Source: Rhizobacter sp. (lineage in GTDB: Bacteria; Pseudomonadota; Gammaproteobacteria; Burkholderiales; Burkholderiaceae_C). Taken from it: DNA of 6,046 nt. The stretch spans positions 1-6,046 of the forward strand of contig JANYFX010000603.1 of the NCBI GenBank assembly GCA_025359585.1, written 5' to 3'. This document shows, in pieces, positions 1 to 6,046 of this stretch. Position 1 is the first letter of the stretch, and each line of letters starts with the position of its first letter. Both the position numbers and the translations under genes were made by a program. The notes beneath the pieces are model-generated. The model had not been told where the DNA came from. It worked only from the letters and a program-made list of their open reading frames with translations, and searched no databases.

Positions 1-730
1 TCGTCAGACGGCCGACTGGCTGGTCGTGCGCAGCGGCGAACGCAGCAGCGAGTACCTCGGGCTCATCGCCGAGCACTACGACCGCGCCGGCGACGAACTG
101 CAGGCGCTCGAGTTCTTCGAGAAGGCGGCCAACGACGCGTCGGGCCGTTTTGCCAACGCCGCCGCGCTGGCGCATGCCGAGCGTGCCCTGGCCAACCCAA
201 AGCTCGCCGATCTGCGCCGACGGTGGGCCTTGCTCGCCTTGAAGATCGCGCAGCTCGACCGCATGGGTGACCGGGCGGCGCAGCAAAACGCACTGGCCAC
301 GTACGAAACCGTGGCCGAGGCGATCGGCGACGACGCGCTGCGCGCCCGCGCCCGCGGCGCCCGCGCATTGCTGGCCGACCGGCTCGGCGACCGCGCCACC
401 TCGCTCGTGCTCGCACACGAAGCCTGGGCGCTGGCCGAACAGGCCGACAGCCCGAGCGCGGCCGCGCTGGCCCTCGGCCAGATCGCCTGGGTGCACCGCA
501 CGAAGGGTGAGCTCGGCAGCGCGCGCCGCTTTGCCGAGCAAGGGCTCGAATGGGCGAAACGCATCCCCGCAGAACCCTACACGGCCCAGTTGCTGCTGGT
601 GATGATCGAGATCGCCAAGGCGTCGAACGACCACGCCGAGATGGGCCGGCTGCTCGACCAGGCCCGCGAGACCGTTCGTGCCACGCCATCGAGCCGCCGG
701 TCGCTGGGCAACGTGCTGCTCGCCAGCAGC

Positions 731-754
731 CAGCACGCCAGCACGCCAGCACGC
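731..754 (+). repeat. Three tandem copies of an 8-bp unit (CAGCACGC) causing a frameshift
   Basis: CAGCACGC occurs at 731-738, 739-746 and 747-754 without a mismatch. The unit is not a multiple of three, so each gain or loss changes the frame. Two units give a frame that matches the downstream paralogue residue for residue; three units give a stop at 815-817. Slipped-strand replication is the simplest origin. Three copies is short for a classical phase-variation tract, so switching is possible but not shown. Confidence 0.9.
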
Positions 755-1400
755 TCGGCGACTGGCCCCAGGCCCAGCTTCACGCCGAGGCGGCGTTGCA
801 GGCGAACCGTGACATAGGCGTCCCGTACAGCGAAGCCGCCGACATGTGCATGCTGTCGGAATGCGCGCGCGCGCAAGGAGATGCTGCTTCGTCGCTGGCT
901 CATGCGCAGGCGTCGCTCGCGGTGTACGTGCGGCTTTCCGACCAGTATGGCCAGGCGATGGCATGGGATCACATCGGCCACGCGCACCGCGCAGCTGGCG
1001 CCTGGGCCGAAGCGCTGGCGGCCTTCGAAAAGGCCTTGGCGATGTACGACGCGGTGGACGACGCGACGGGCCGGCGCGCAGCGCGCGCGCAAGTGGCCGA
1101 GGCGCACCTGGAGCGCGGCGATGGGGCACTAGCCCTGCCGCTCGTGGAGCGGGTGCTGAGCGACGTGGAGCAGGCCGACGAACGGGAAGACGGCATCCTG
1201 CTCGCGCTGATCTGCCACCGTGTGCTCGCGGCCGTGCAAGACCCGCGTGCCGACCGACTGCTGGTGCAGGCCCACCGGGTCATGCAGTCGAGGGTGGCAC
1301 GCGTCGCAGACCCTGCGGTCCGTGCCCGCATGCTGGACAGGATTCCGGCGCACCGGGCGGTGGCCGAGGCGTGGTCGCGGCGCATTGCGCCGGCCGCGCC

Positions 1401-1404
1401 ATGA
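1401..1404 (+). promoter_or_regulatory. ATGA stop/start overlap, ancestral translational coupling
   Basis: The TGA that ends the restored frame of the first gene (1402-1404) overlaps the ATG at 1401-1403 that opens the original N-terminus of the second gene. No Shine-Dalgarno-like sequence precedes this ATG (the upstream bases are GC-only), so initiation probably relied on ribosomes finishing the first gene. With the 8-bp frameshift, ribosomes on the first gene stop at 817 and do not reach this junction, so the coupling is likely weakened. Confidence 0.65.
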
Positions 1405-1453
1405 GCGAACGGGCGCAGCTCGAAGCCGGCATTGCCACGCTGCAGGCGCAACG

Positions 1454-1466
1454 TGCGGTGCGGTGC
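1454..1466 (+). repeat. 5-bp tandem duplication (TGCGG) causing an N-terminal frameshift
   Basis: TGCGG occurs at 1454-1458 and 1459-1463 and is followed by TGC, so the unit is present about 2.6 times. With one fewer unit the codons read R-A-V-L-G-D-A-V-V-D and connect the ATG at 1401 to the cyclase frame. With the extra unit that frame ends at 1517. This is the second short tandem duplication in the window that breaks a paralogous gene. Confidence 0.85.
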
Positions 1467-1486
1467 TGGGCGATGCGGTGGTCGAC

Positions 1487-4400
1487 ATGGCTTTGGCACC
1501 ACTTCGCGCGCAGTTGAGCAAGCTCGACGTGGCGCGCCGCACCGAGACGCAGCAGCTGCGCCTGGTCAGCGTGCTGTTCGCCGACATCGTGGGTTCGACC
1601 GCGATGGGGCAACAGCTCGATCCGGAAGACACGCACGCGATCATGGACGGCGCCTTGCAGAAGTTCGCTGGCGTGATCGAAGCCCACCAGGGCCGCGTGT
1701 TGCGCTTCATGGGCGACGGGTTGCTCGCCGCCTTCGGGGCCGACGGCGCACGTGAAGACGATCCCGAGCGCGCGGTGCGTGCCGGCCTCGCGTTGCTCGA
1801 AGAAGGCAAGCGGCATGCGGCGCAAATCGAGCAGCAGCACCGCGTGCGTGGCTTCGACGTGCGTGTCGGCATCAACACCGGCAGCGCCCTGGTCGGTGGT
1901 GGCGTCGAAGCCGAGAACACCGCCATGGGCATGACGGTCAACATCGCCTCGCGCATGGAGCAGACCGCGCCGCCGGGCGGCCTGCGCATCAGCCACGACA
2001 CCTACCGCCACATCCGCGGTGTGTTCGATGTGGAAGAGCAAGAGCCACTGTCGGTCAAGGGCCGTGACGAGCCGCTCGTGACCTACCTCGTGCAACGCGT
2101 CAAGCCGCGTGCCTTCCGCGTGCCCACACGCGGCATCGACGGCGTGGAGACGCCGATGGTCGGGCGTTTCGGCGAGCTCAGCACGCTGAGCCAGGGCTTC
2201 GAGGCGGTGCTGGCCGAGCGCACGCTGCATGCCTTCACGGTCGTCGGCGACGCCGGCCTCGGCAAGAGCCGCCTGCTGGCCGAGTTCCAGAACGCGCTGG
2301 AAACGCACCCGCGGTCGTTCTGGATGCTGCTCGGCAGGGCCCAACCCAATGGCATGCTGCGCCCCTACGGCTTGCTGCACGACGTGATCGCCTGGCGCTT
2401 CCAGATCGCCGACAGCGACAGTGCCGAGATCGCGCGGCGCAAGCTGGTGGACGGCATGGCGCCGCTGTTCGCCGACGAGGGCGAGCTGCCGGCGCACCTG
2501 CTCGGCCAGTTGATCGGCCTGGACTTCTCGGCCAGCCCGCTGCTTGCCGGCATGCTGGGCGACGGCCGCCAGATCCGCGACCGCGCGTTCCAGGCCGCTG
2601 CCGACTTGCTGCGTCGCCTTGCAGCGAGCGACGACTCACCGCTCGTGATGGTGCTCGATGATCTGCACTGGGCCGACGACGGCTCGCTGGATTTTGTGGC
2701 GCATCTGCTGCAACAACAACGTGATCTGCCGCTGCTGCTGGTGATGCTGGCGCGCCCGGCGCTGTTCGAGCGCAGGGCGAAATGGGTGCTGGCCGACGCG
2801 CCGCACCGGCGCATCGACGTGACGCCGCTCGGCGCCGAGGACAGCGGCGCCCTCACCGACGCGCTGCTGCAACGCATGGCCGAGGTGCCCGAGGTGCTGC
2901 GTGCGCTGCTGACCTCACGCGCCGAAGGCAACCCGTTCTACATGGAAGAGCTGTTGAAGATGTTGATCGACGACGCCGTGATCCGCGTCGACGCCGACGG
3001 CTGGCGCGTGCGCGCCGACCGCTTGCTCACCGCCAAGGTGCCGGCCACGCTGACAGGCGTGCTGCAAGCGCGCCTGGACGCCCTGTCGGCCCCCGAGCGC
3101 AGCGCCCTGCAACAGGCGGCCGTGATCGGGCATGTGTTCTGGGACGCTGCGCTCGACGTGCTCAGCCCGGGGGCGGCCTCGGCGCTGGCCAACCTGTTGC
3201 GCAAGGCGCTGATCGTGCGACGCGACGGCTCGGCCTTCGACGACGCCGCCGAGTACAGCTTCGGCCACCACCTGTTGCACCAGGTCTGTTACGACACGGT
3301 GCTGAAGGCGCCGCGGCGTGCTGGCCACGCTGCCGCGGCCGCCTGGCTCGCGCAACGGCTCGGCGAGCGCACCAACGAGTACCTCGCCGTCGCCGCCGAG
3401 CACTACGAGCGCGCGGTTGACGAATTGCAGGCGCTCGACTTCTTCGAGAAGGCGGCCAACGACGCGTCGAGTCGCTTTGCCGGCGCCGCCGCGCTGGCCC
3501 ATGCGGAGCGTGCGCTGGCCAATCCGCGCCTGACCGATCTGCGCCGGCGCCTGGCCCTGCTCATCACGAAGGCCGCGCAGCTCGACCGGCAGGGCAACCG
3601 GCCGGCGCAGCAAGCCGCCCTGGCCGAGCGCGAAACGCTGGCCGATGCGCTCGACGACGATGAGGCGCGCGCCGACGCGAGGTTCGCACGCGCCTTGCTG
3701 GCCGACCGGCTCGGCGACCACACGACCGCACTGGCACTGGCGCATGAGGCCTGGGCGCTGGCCGAACGTGGCGACTGCCCGAGCCCGGCCGCGCGGGCAC
3801 TGGGCGAGATCGCCTGGGTGCACTGCGTCCGCGGCGAGCTCGTCAGCGCGCGGCGTTTTGCCGAGCAGGGTCTCGAATGGGCGCGACGAATTCCCGGGGA
3901 GCCTTACACGACGCAGTTGCTGCTGGTGCTGGTGGAGATCGCCAAAGACTCGAACGACCCTGCCGAGGTGGCCGCACTGCTTGAGCAGGCCCGCCAAGCC
4001 GTTCGTGCTACCCCGTTGGGCCGTCGGTCACACGGCCCCTTGCTGCTCGCCAGCAGCCGGCACGCGGGTCTGCTCGGTGACTGGCCGCAAGCGCAGCTTC
4101 ATGCCGAAGCGGCGCGGCAAGCGGACCGCGACATCGGCGTTCCCTACAACGAGGCCGGCGACCTTTGCATGCTCTCCGAATGTGCACGTGAGCAAGGTGA
4201 CCCGCCCTGCGCGCTGGCGCATGCCGACGCTGCGCTGGCCATCTACACGCGCCTGGCCGACCAATACGGTCAGGCGCAGGCCTGGTTCCATGTCGGCCAG
4301 GCGCACGGCGCTGCAGGGGCCTGGCCGGAGGCGCGCACGGCCTTCGAAACGACACTTGCCTTGAACGACGCGCGCGATGATGCGGAAGGCCGGCGCGCCT

Positions 4401-4738
4401 CGCTCGCGCACCTGGCCGAGGCCCACCTGCAATGCGGGCTGCTGAAAGAAGCGTTGCCGCTCGTGGAGCGGGTGCTGAACGACGTGGAGCAGGGCGATGA
4501 GCGGGAAGACGCGGTCCTGCTCGCGCTGATCTGCCACCGCGTGCTCGCCGCCGCGCAAGACCCGCGCGCCGACCGCCTGCTGGTGCAGTCGCACAGGGTG
4601 ATGCAGTCGAGGGCGGTGCGCGTCGCCGACGCCAGCATCCGCGACAGGATGCTGGAGAAGATCGCAACGCACCGGGCCGTGGCCGAGGCGTGGTCGCGCC
4701 GCGCTGCAGCCTCGGGTCAGAGCACCGGCGGCAGTTGA
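1487..4738 (+). CDS. Class III adenylate/guanylate cyclase with AAA-type ATPase and TPR domains
   Basis: Numbered from ATG 1487 (1083 aa). A class III cyclase domain spans about 20-200. Metal-binding aspartates are D33 (FADIVGST) and D77 (FMGDG), with the canonical spacing of 44. The transition-state pair is N152 and R156 (VNIASR). The base-recognition positions are R73 (usually Lys) and T145 (Asp in class IIIa, Thr in class IIIb), so purine preference is uncertain; adenylate cyclase is the likelier activity. An AAA_16/STAND-like ATPase follows from V225: Walker A G254-S261 (GDAGLGKS, K260), Walker B D391-D392 (VMVLDDLHW) and a GNPFYMEEL motif at 481. From about 610 to the end lies a TPR-type helical array. 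No signal peptide or membrane segment is visible, so it is probably cytosolic, with the ATPase/TPR part sensing an unknown input. ATG 1487 is the first in-frame ATG after the 5-bp frameshift and keeps every domain; the ancestral start was 1401. It lacks a clear ribosome-binding site, so expression may be reduced. GTG 1463 is an alternative start. Confidence 0.85.
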   Translation: MALAPLRAQLSKLDVARRTETQQLRLVSVLFADIVGSTAMGQQLDPEDTHAIMDGALQKFAGVIEAHQGRVLRFMGDGLLAAFGADGAREDDPERAVRAGLALLEEGKRHAAQIEQQHRVRGFDVRVGINTGSALVGGGVEAENTAMGMTVNIASRMEQTAPPGGLRISHDTYRHIRGVFDVEEQEPLSVKGRDEPLVTYLVQRVKPRAFRVPTRGIDGVETPMVGRFGELSTLSQGFEAVLAERTLHAFTVVGDAGLGKSRLLAEFQNALETHPRSFWMLLGRAQPNGMLRPYGLLHDVIAWRFQIADSDSAEIARRKLVDGMAPLFADEGELPAHLLGQLIGLDFSASPLLAGMLGDGRQIRDRAFQAAADLLRRLAASDDSPLVMVLDDLHWADDGSLDFVAHLLQQQRDLPLLLVMLARPALFERRAKWVLADAPHRRIDVTPLGAEDSGALTDALLQRMAEVPEVLRALLTSRAEGNPFYMEELLKMLIDDAVIRVDADGWRVRADRLLTAKVPATLTGVLQARLDALSAPERSALQQAAVIGHVFWDAALDVLSPGAASALANLLRKALIVRRDGSAFDDAAEYSFGHHLLHQVCYDTVLKAPRRAGHAAAAAWLAQRLGERTNEYLAVAAEHYERAVDELQALDFFEKAANDASSRFAGAAALAHAERALANPRLTDLRRRLALLITKAAQLDRQGNRPAQQAALAERETLADALDDDEARADARFARALLADRLGDHTTALALAHEAWALAERGDCPSPAARALGEIAWVHCVRGELVSARRFAEQGLEWARRIPGEPYTTQLLLVLVEIAKDSNDPAEVAALLEQARQAVRATPLGRRSHGPLLLASSRHAGLLGDWPQAQLHAEAARQADRDIGVPYNEAGDLCMLSECAREQGDPPCALAHADAALAIYTRLADQYGQAQAWFHVGQAHGAAGAWPEARTAFETTLALNDARDDAEGRRASLAHLAEAHLQCGLLKEALPLVERVLNDVEQGDEREDAVLLALICHRVLAAAQDPRADRLLVQSHRVMQSRAVRVADASIRDRMLEKIATHRAVAEAWSRRAAASGQSTGGS
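3328..4738 (+). repeat. Diverged direct repeat: second copy of the TPR-encoding segment at 1-1404
   Basis: The 3' part of the second cyclase gene repeats 1-1404 at an offset of about 3.33 kb. Aligned stretches look roughly 75-90% identical at the DNA level by eye, with the highest similarity near the gene ends (for example 1141-1300 against 4459-4620). This records a tandem gene duplication. The repeats could support unequal crossing-over or gene conversion. The identity figure is an estimate, not a computed value. Confidence 0.85.
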
Positions 4739-4956
4739 CGCTGTTGCTGCTCGTGCTGGTCCCAGGCACGGGCACGTCGTTCGCAGTCTTCGTGGTCGAC
4801 AGCCTGGGACAAGTACAGGTCGCGCGGATCGATCGGGTTCGGGTTGATCCGGCGGGCCAGCGCCGACACGGCACCGACGACGGCCGCGAGCGCCGACTCG
4901 TGGCTGTTCGTGGCCGGGCTCGCTGCGGTGTACAGGTTCGAGGTGGTGGTGGTCAT
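4717..4956 (-). CDS. Small DUF3563-like hypothetical protein
   Basis: This encodes a 79-residue protein of unknown function. The N-terminus (MTTTTSNLYTAASPATNSHE) is low in complexity and rich in Thr, Ser and Ala. A short hydrophobic stretch follows at about 22-33 (ALAAVVGAVSAL), too short and mild for a confident membrane helix. The C-terminal half has DPRDLYLSQAVDHEDCERR-R-WD, which resembles the D-YLA-AVDH-DLERR-R pattern I associate with DUF3563, a family of short proteins common in Burkholderiales. That assignment is from memory of the pattern. The start is supported by GGAG six bases upstream (4963-4966). A longer open frame continues upstream but is antisense/shadow of the GNAT gene. 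It lies 41 bp downstream of the GNAT gene and is probably co-transcribed with it. Its last 22 bp overlap the 3' end of the cyclase gene on the other strand. Confidence 0.75.
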   Translation of the reverse strand: MTTTTSNLYTAASPATNSHESALAAVVGAVSALARRINPNPIDPRDLYLSQAVDHEDCERRARAWDQHEQQQRQLPPVL

Positions 4957-4962
4957 GGCAAT

Positions 4963-4966
4963 CTCC
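4963..4966 (-). promoter_or_regulatory. Ribosome binding site of the small DUF3563-like gene
   Basis: GGAG on the minus strand lies six bases before ATG 4956. It decides the start in favour of the short 79-residue frame over the longer open frame that reads in from the GNAT region. Confidence 0.7.
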
Positions 4967-4997
4967 GTGTGAAAAAACGGTTGGGGTGGTTGAAGGT

Positions 4998-5681
4998 TCA
5001 GCGCACGCTGAGGTCTTCGAGTTGCACGCGCGCAGGCGCCGATCGCATCCACGACGCGAGGCTGCGGCCGACGGCGCCGAAGAACAAACTGCTCCGACGT
5101 GGGGCAGCACTGGCCGGCTCGACCACGCTTCTTTCGACCTTGACGAGCGCGTCGTCGGCCGGGTGCGGCACGGCGCTGAAACCGCAGCGCTGCATCAGGA
5201 CCAGCATGTCGCGGTTGCCGGCCAGCACCTCGCCGCACAACCAGCGGGCACCGGCGCGGTGGGCGGTTTTGCACAGCGCGCTGATCAGGCGCCGGCCCAG
5301 GCCCAGTCCGTGCCACGCGTCGGCCACGACGACCGCGAACTCGGCGCTCGCGCCGTCGTCGTTCATCACGTAGCGGGCGTCGGCGATCACCCGTTCGGTC
5401 TCGCCTTCCATTACGGTGACGACGAAGCCCATGTGGCGCTGGTAGTCGATGTTGGTCATCGCCTCGGCGCGTGCACTGCTCAGGCCGTTGACGGCGCCGT
5501 GGAAGCGGTTGCGGCGCGAGGCCGGCGAGAGAGCGGCCACGAAGGCCTGCTCCGACACGTCGTCCTGTGGCAGCACCGGCCGCAGCGTGGCGCGTTGGCC
5601 GTTGCGCAGGTTCCAGCTTTCGATCAGCTGGGTCGGGTAGCGGTGGATCCGGTACGGGGCGGTGGCGATCTGGGTCTGCAT
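4998..5681 (-). CDS. GNAT-family N-acetyltransferase (Pat-like single-domain)
   Basis: A 227-residue protein of the GNAT fold that would transfer an acetyl group from acetyl-CoA to an amine. The N-terminal part has LRPVLPQDD at about 33-41 and ALSPASRRNRF at 50-60. That pair is typical of the acetyltransferase domain of Pat-type protein lysine acetyltransferases, which often modify acyl-CoA synthetases. E114 in AEFAVVVAD is a candidate catalytic base on beta-4. Motif A, the acetyl-CoA pyrophosphate loop, is H124-G-L-G127-L-G129, with His where Gln or Arg is usual. Motif B carries GNRDML at 155-160 and RCGF at 165-168. The tail after about 190 is not part of the core fold. It lacks the large acyl-CoA-synthetase-like domain of full-length Pat. 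AGGAG six bases before ATG 5681 supports the start. The substrate cannot be named from sequence; protein lysine is the best guess. Confidence 0.87.
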   Translation of the reverse strand: MQTQIATAPYRIHRYPTQLIESWNLRNGQRATLRPVLPQDDVSEQAFVAALSPASRRNRFHGAVNGLSSARAEAMTNIDYQRHMGFVVTVMEGETERVIADARYVMNDDGASAEFAVVVADAWHGLGLGRRLISALCKTAHRAGARWLCGEVLAGNRDMLVLMQRCGFSAVPHPADDALVKVERSVVEPASAAPRRSSLFFGAVGRSLASWMRSAPARVQLEDLSVR

Positions 5682-5687
5682 GCTCGG

Positions 5688-5692
5688 CTCCT
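5688..5692 (-). promoter_or_regulatory. Ribosome binding site of the GNAT gene
   Basis: AGGAG on the minus strand, six bases before ATG 5681, is a strong Shine-Dalgarno match and fixes the start codon. Confidence 0.75.
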
Positions 5693-5778
5693 GGGTTCTG
5701 GCCCCGTGCCGCGCTGCGGATCGGGTGAACCCAATGTAGGAATCGAGCGCCTTTCGGTCGCTGCAGGAATCGGCATCG

Positions 5779-5801
5779 GCGGTGTGCGAAATTCACACCG
5801 C
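5779..5801. promoter_or_regulatory. Perfect 8-bp inverted repeat, possible Crp/Fnr-type operator
   Basis: GCGGTGTG at 5779-5786 and CACACCGC at 5794-5801 are perfect inverted arms around a 7-base AT-richer centre. The inner TGTG...CACA half-sites resemble the CRP site TGTGA-N6-TCACA but are one base closer together. The repeat sits 20 bp after the stop codon of the Crp/Fnr gene and about 100 bp before the GNAT start. No T-run follows it on the minus strand, so it is not a standard intrinsic terminator. The rest of the 139-bp gap (5682-5820) shows only a weak -10-like TACATT on the minus strand without a convincing -35. Confidence 0.4.
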
Positions 5802-5820
5802 GCCGAGCACTCCTTCGCCG

Positions 5821-6046
5821 CTACCAGGCGGCCGGTGGTTTTTTCAGGAGGGTGATGCGGCCCGCTTCGCTGCGCACGTAACCCCCGGCCACCAGGTCCT
5901 TGAAGATGCGGCTGACCATCTCGCGCGACGAGCCCACGCGTTCGGCGATGTCTTGCTGCGTCAGGCGTTCGGCGACGACGCGCGGCGCGTTGCCGTCGCC
6001 CGGCGCGAGCTGCTGCAGCAGGCCGACGACACGGCCGTACACGTCC
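5821..6046 (-). CDS. Crp/Fnr-family transcriptional regulator, C-terminal DNA-binding part only
   Basis: The last 74 residues are visible; the N-terminal sensor domain lies beyond the right edge. The visible part starts DVYGRVVGLLQQLAP, the usual entry into the winged-helix domain of this family, so the frame continues off the window and the GTG at 6040-6042 is not the real start. The helix-turn-helix is LTQQDIAERVGSSREMVSRI followed by FKDL, and the wing ends GGYVR-E-GRITLLKK. The recognition helix keeps the R-E-x-x-x-R arrangement that E. coli CRP uses to read TGTGA half-sites, so a CRP-like target is expected. Whether it binds cAMP, senses oxygen through an Fe-S cluster, or does something else depends on the missing domain. 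The stop is TAG at 5823-5821. Confidence 0.9.
   Translation of the reverse strand, partial: DVYGRVVGLLQQLAPGDGNAPRVVAERLTQQDIAERVGSSREMVSRIFKDLVAGGYVRSEAGRITLLKKPPAAW

Larger units (their letters stand above)
1..1404 (+). pseudogene. TPR-rich C-terminal half of a cyclase/ATPase-family protein, frameshifted, 5' end outside window
   Basis: The window opens inside this gene, in the frame whose first codon is at base 2. Only the helical TPR-like tail is visible, and it aligns along its whole length with the tail of the next gene (3328-4738). That gene has a cyclase and an ATPase domain upstream, so this one probably does too (inference). The reading frame runs to a TAG at 815-817. However, homology to the paralogue leaves that frame at about 750 and continues in the +1 register from LGDWPQAQLHAEAA to the TGA at 1402-1404. 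The break falls on three tandem copies of an 8-bp unit (731-754). With two copies the frame reads S-Q-H-A-S-T-L-G-D-W, matching S-R-H-A-G-L-L-G-D-W in the paralogue, and the visible part becomes 464 residues without a stop. As written, the product loses about 200 C-terminal residues and gains a short out-of-frame tail. The residual protein may still have cyclase activity if its upstream domains are intact. Confidence 0.82.
1401..1517 (+). pseudogene. Orphaned original N-terminus of the second cyclase gene
   Basis: From ATG 1401 the frame reads MSERAQLEAGIATLQAQRAV and then leaves the family pattern, stopping at TGA 1515-1517. This opening is what I recall for the N-terminus of cyclase/ATPase/TPR proteins in this group (MSER-QLE-A-IA-LQAQRA, followed by a -LGDAVVD-ALAPLRA- helix). 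The expected continuation, AVLGDAVVDMALAPLRAQL, is present but in the frame that starts at base 2. The switch occurs exactly at a duplicated 5-bp unit (1454-1466). Removing five bases gives one 1110-residue frame from 1401 to 4738. Confidence 0.7.

Noticed and set aside
731..754. CRISPR-like or longer satellite array
   Set aside because: Only three 8-bp units without spacers, inside a coding sequence; this is replication slippage.
1220..1486. Open upstream extension of the second cyclase frame to ATG 1220
   Set aside because: It lies over the conserved 3' end of the first gene in another frame, its translation is Arg/Cys-rich without family resemblance, and the family-typical N-terminus starts at 1401.
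1280..2497. A 405-codon minus-strand open frame across the cyclase domain
   Set aside because: Its His/Arg/Ala-rich translation is typical of the antisense of GC-biased coding DNA, and the plus strand encodes complete cyclase motifs.
2915..3997. A 360-codon minus-strand open frame across the ATPase/TPR junction
   Set aside because: Antisense shadow of the conserved ATPase and TPR region; no recognisable motif and no start signal.
5735..5740. Minus-strand -10-like TACATT as the GNAT promoter
   Set aside because: Only four of six bases match TATAAT, and no -35 element sits at the expected 16-18 bp, so I do not call a promoter.
4717..5796. A 359-codon minus-strand open frame containing the small gene
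   Set aside because: Upstream of 4956 it is an Arg/Pro-rich shadow of the GNAT gene in another frame; only the last 79 codons have their own ribosome-binding site and a sensible composition.
5779..5801. Intrinsic terminator of the Crp/Fnr gene
   Set aside because: The hairpin is good, but no run of T follows it on the minus strand, so I list it as a possible operator instead.
4986..5855. A 289-codon plus-strand open frame antisense to the GNAT gene
   Set aside because: It mirrors GNAT codons in a high-GC genome; the GNAT motifs and a strong ribosome-binding site support the minus strand.

Overview
The window is GC-rich (by eye near 70%). Its protein families and codon use (strong G/C bias at third positions) suggest a betaproteobacterium, most likely Burkholderiales of the Rubrivivax/Leptothrix/Piscinibacter type. 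That placement rests on familiarity with the protein families, not on a search.

Layout. Bases 1-1404 (+) hold the C-terminal TPR half of a large signalling protein whose start lies upstream of the window. Bases 1401-4738 (+) hold a second, near full-length paralogue: an N-terminal class III nucleotide cyclase domain, an AAA/STAND-like ATPase domain, and a long TPR-type helical tail that closely resembles the first gene's tail. The two genes were built to overlap by ATGA (1401-1404), the usual sign of translational coupling. Tail to tail with the second cyclase, overlapping it by 22 bp, is a minus-strand block: a partial Crp/Fnr regulator (5821 to the window edge), a GNAT acetyltransferase (4998-5681) and a 79-residue small protein resembling DUF3563 (4717-4956). 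The last two are 41 bp apart and probably co-transcribed.

The most notable feature is that both cyclase genes are frameshifted, each by one extra unit of a short tandem repeat. Gene 1 carries a third copy of an 8-bp unit (731-754); removing one unit restores exact alignment with the paralogue. Gene 2 carries a second copy of a 5-bp unit (1454-1466) close to its start; removing it joins the ATG at 1401 to the cyclase frame. Gene 2 can still make an intact cyclase-ATPase-TPR protein from an internal ATG at 1487. Gene 1 ends early at 817 and loses about half of its visible TPR region. Reading is still well conserved beyond both lesions, so they look recent, or possibly reversible.

How the genes may work together (inference): a cyclase pair would make cAMP or a related cyclic nucleotide, and the neighbouring Crp/Fnr protein carries the R-E-x-x-x-R type of recognition helix seen in CRP. 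It could act on the GNAT/small-protein unit, whose upstream region holds a perfect 8-bp inverted repeat with TGTG and CACA half-sites. I found no RNA genes, CRISPR array or insertion sequence.
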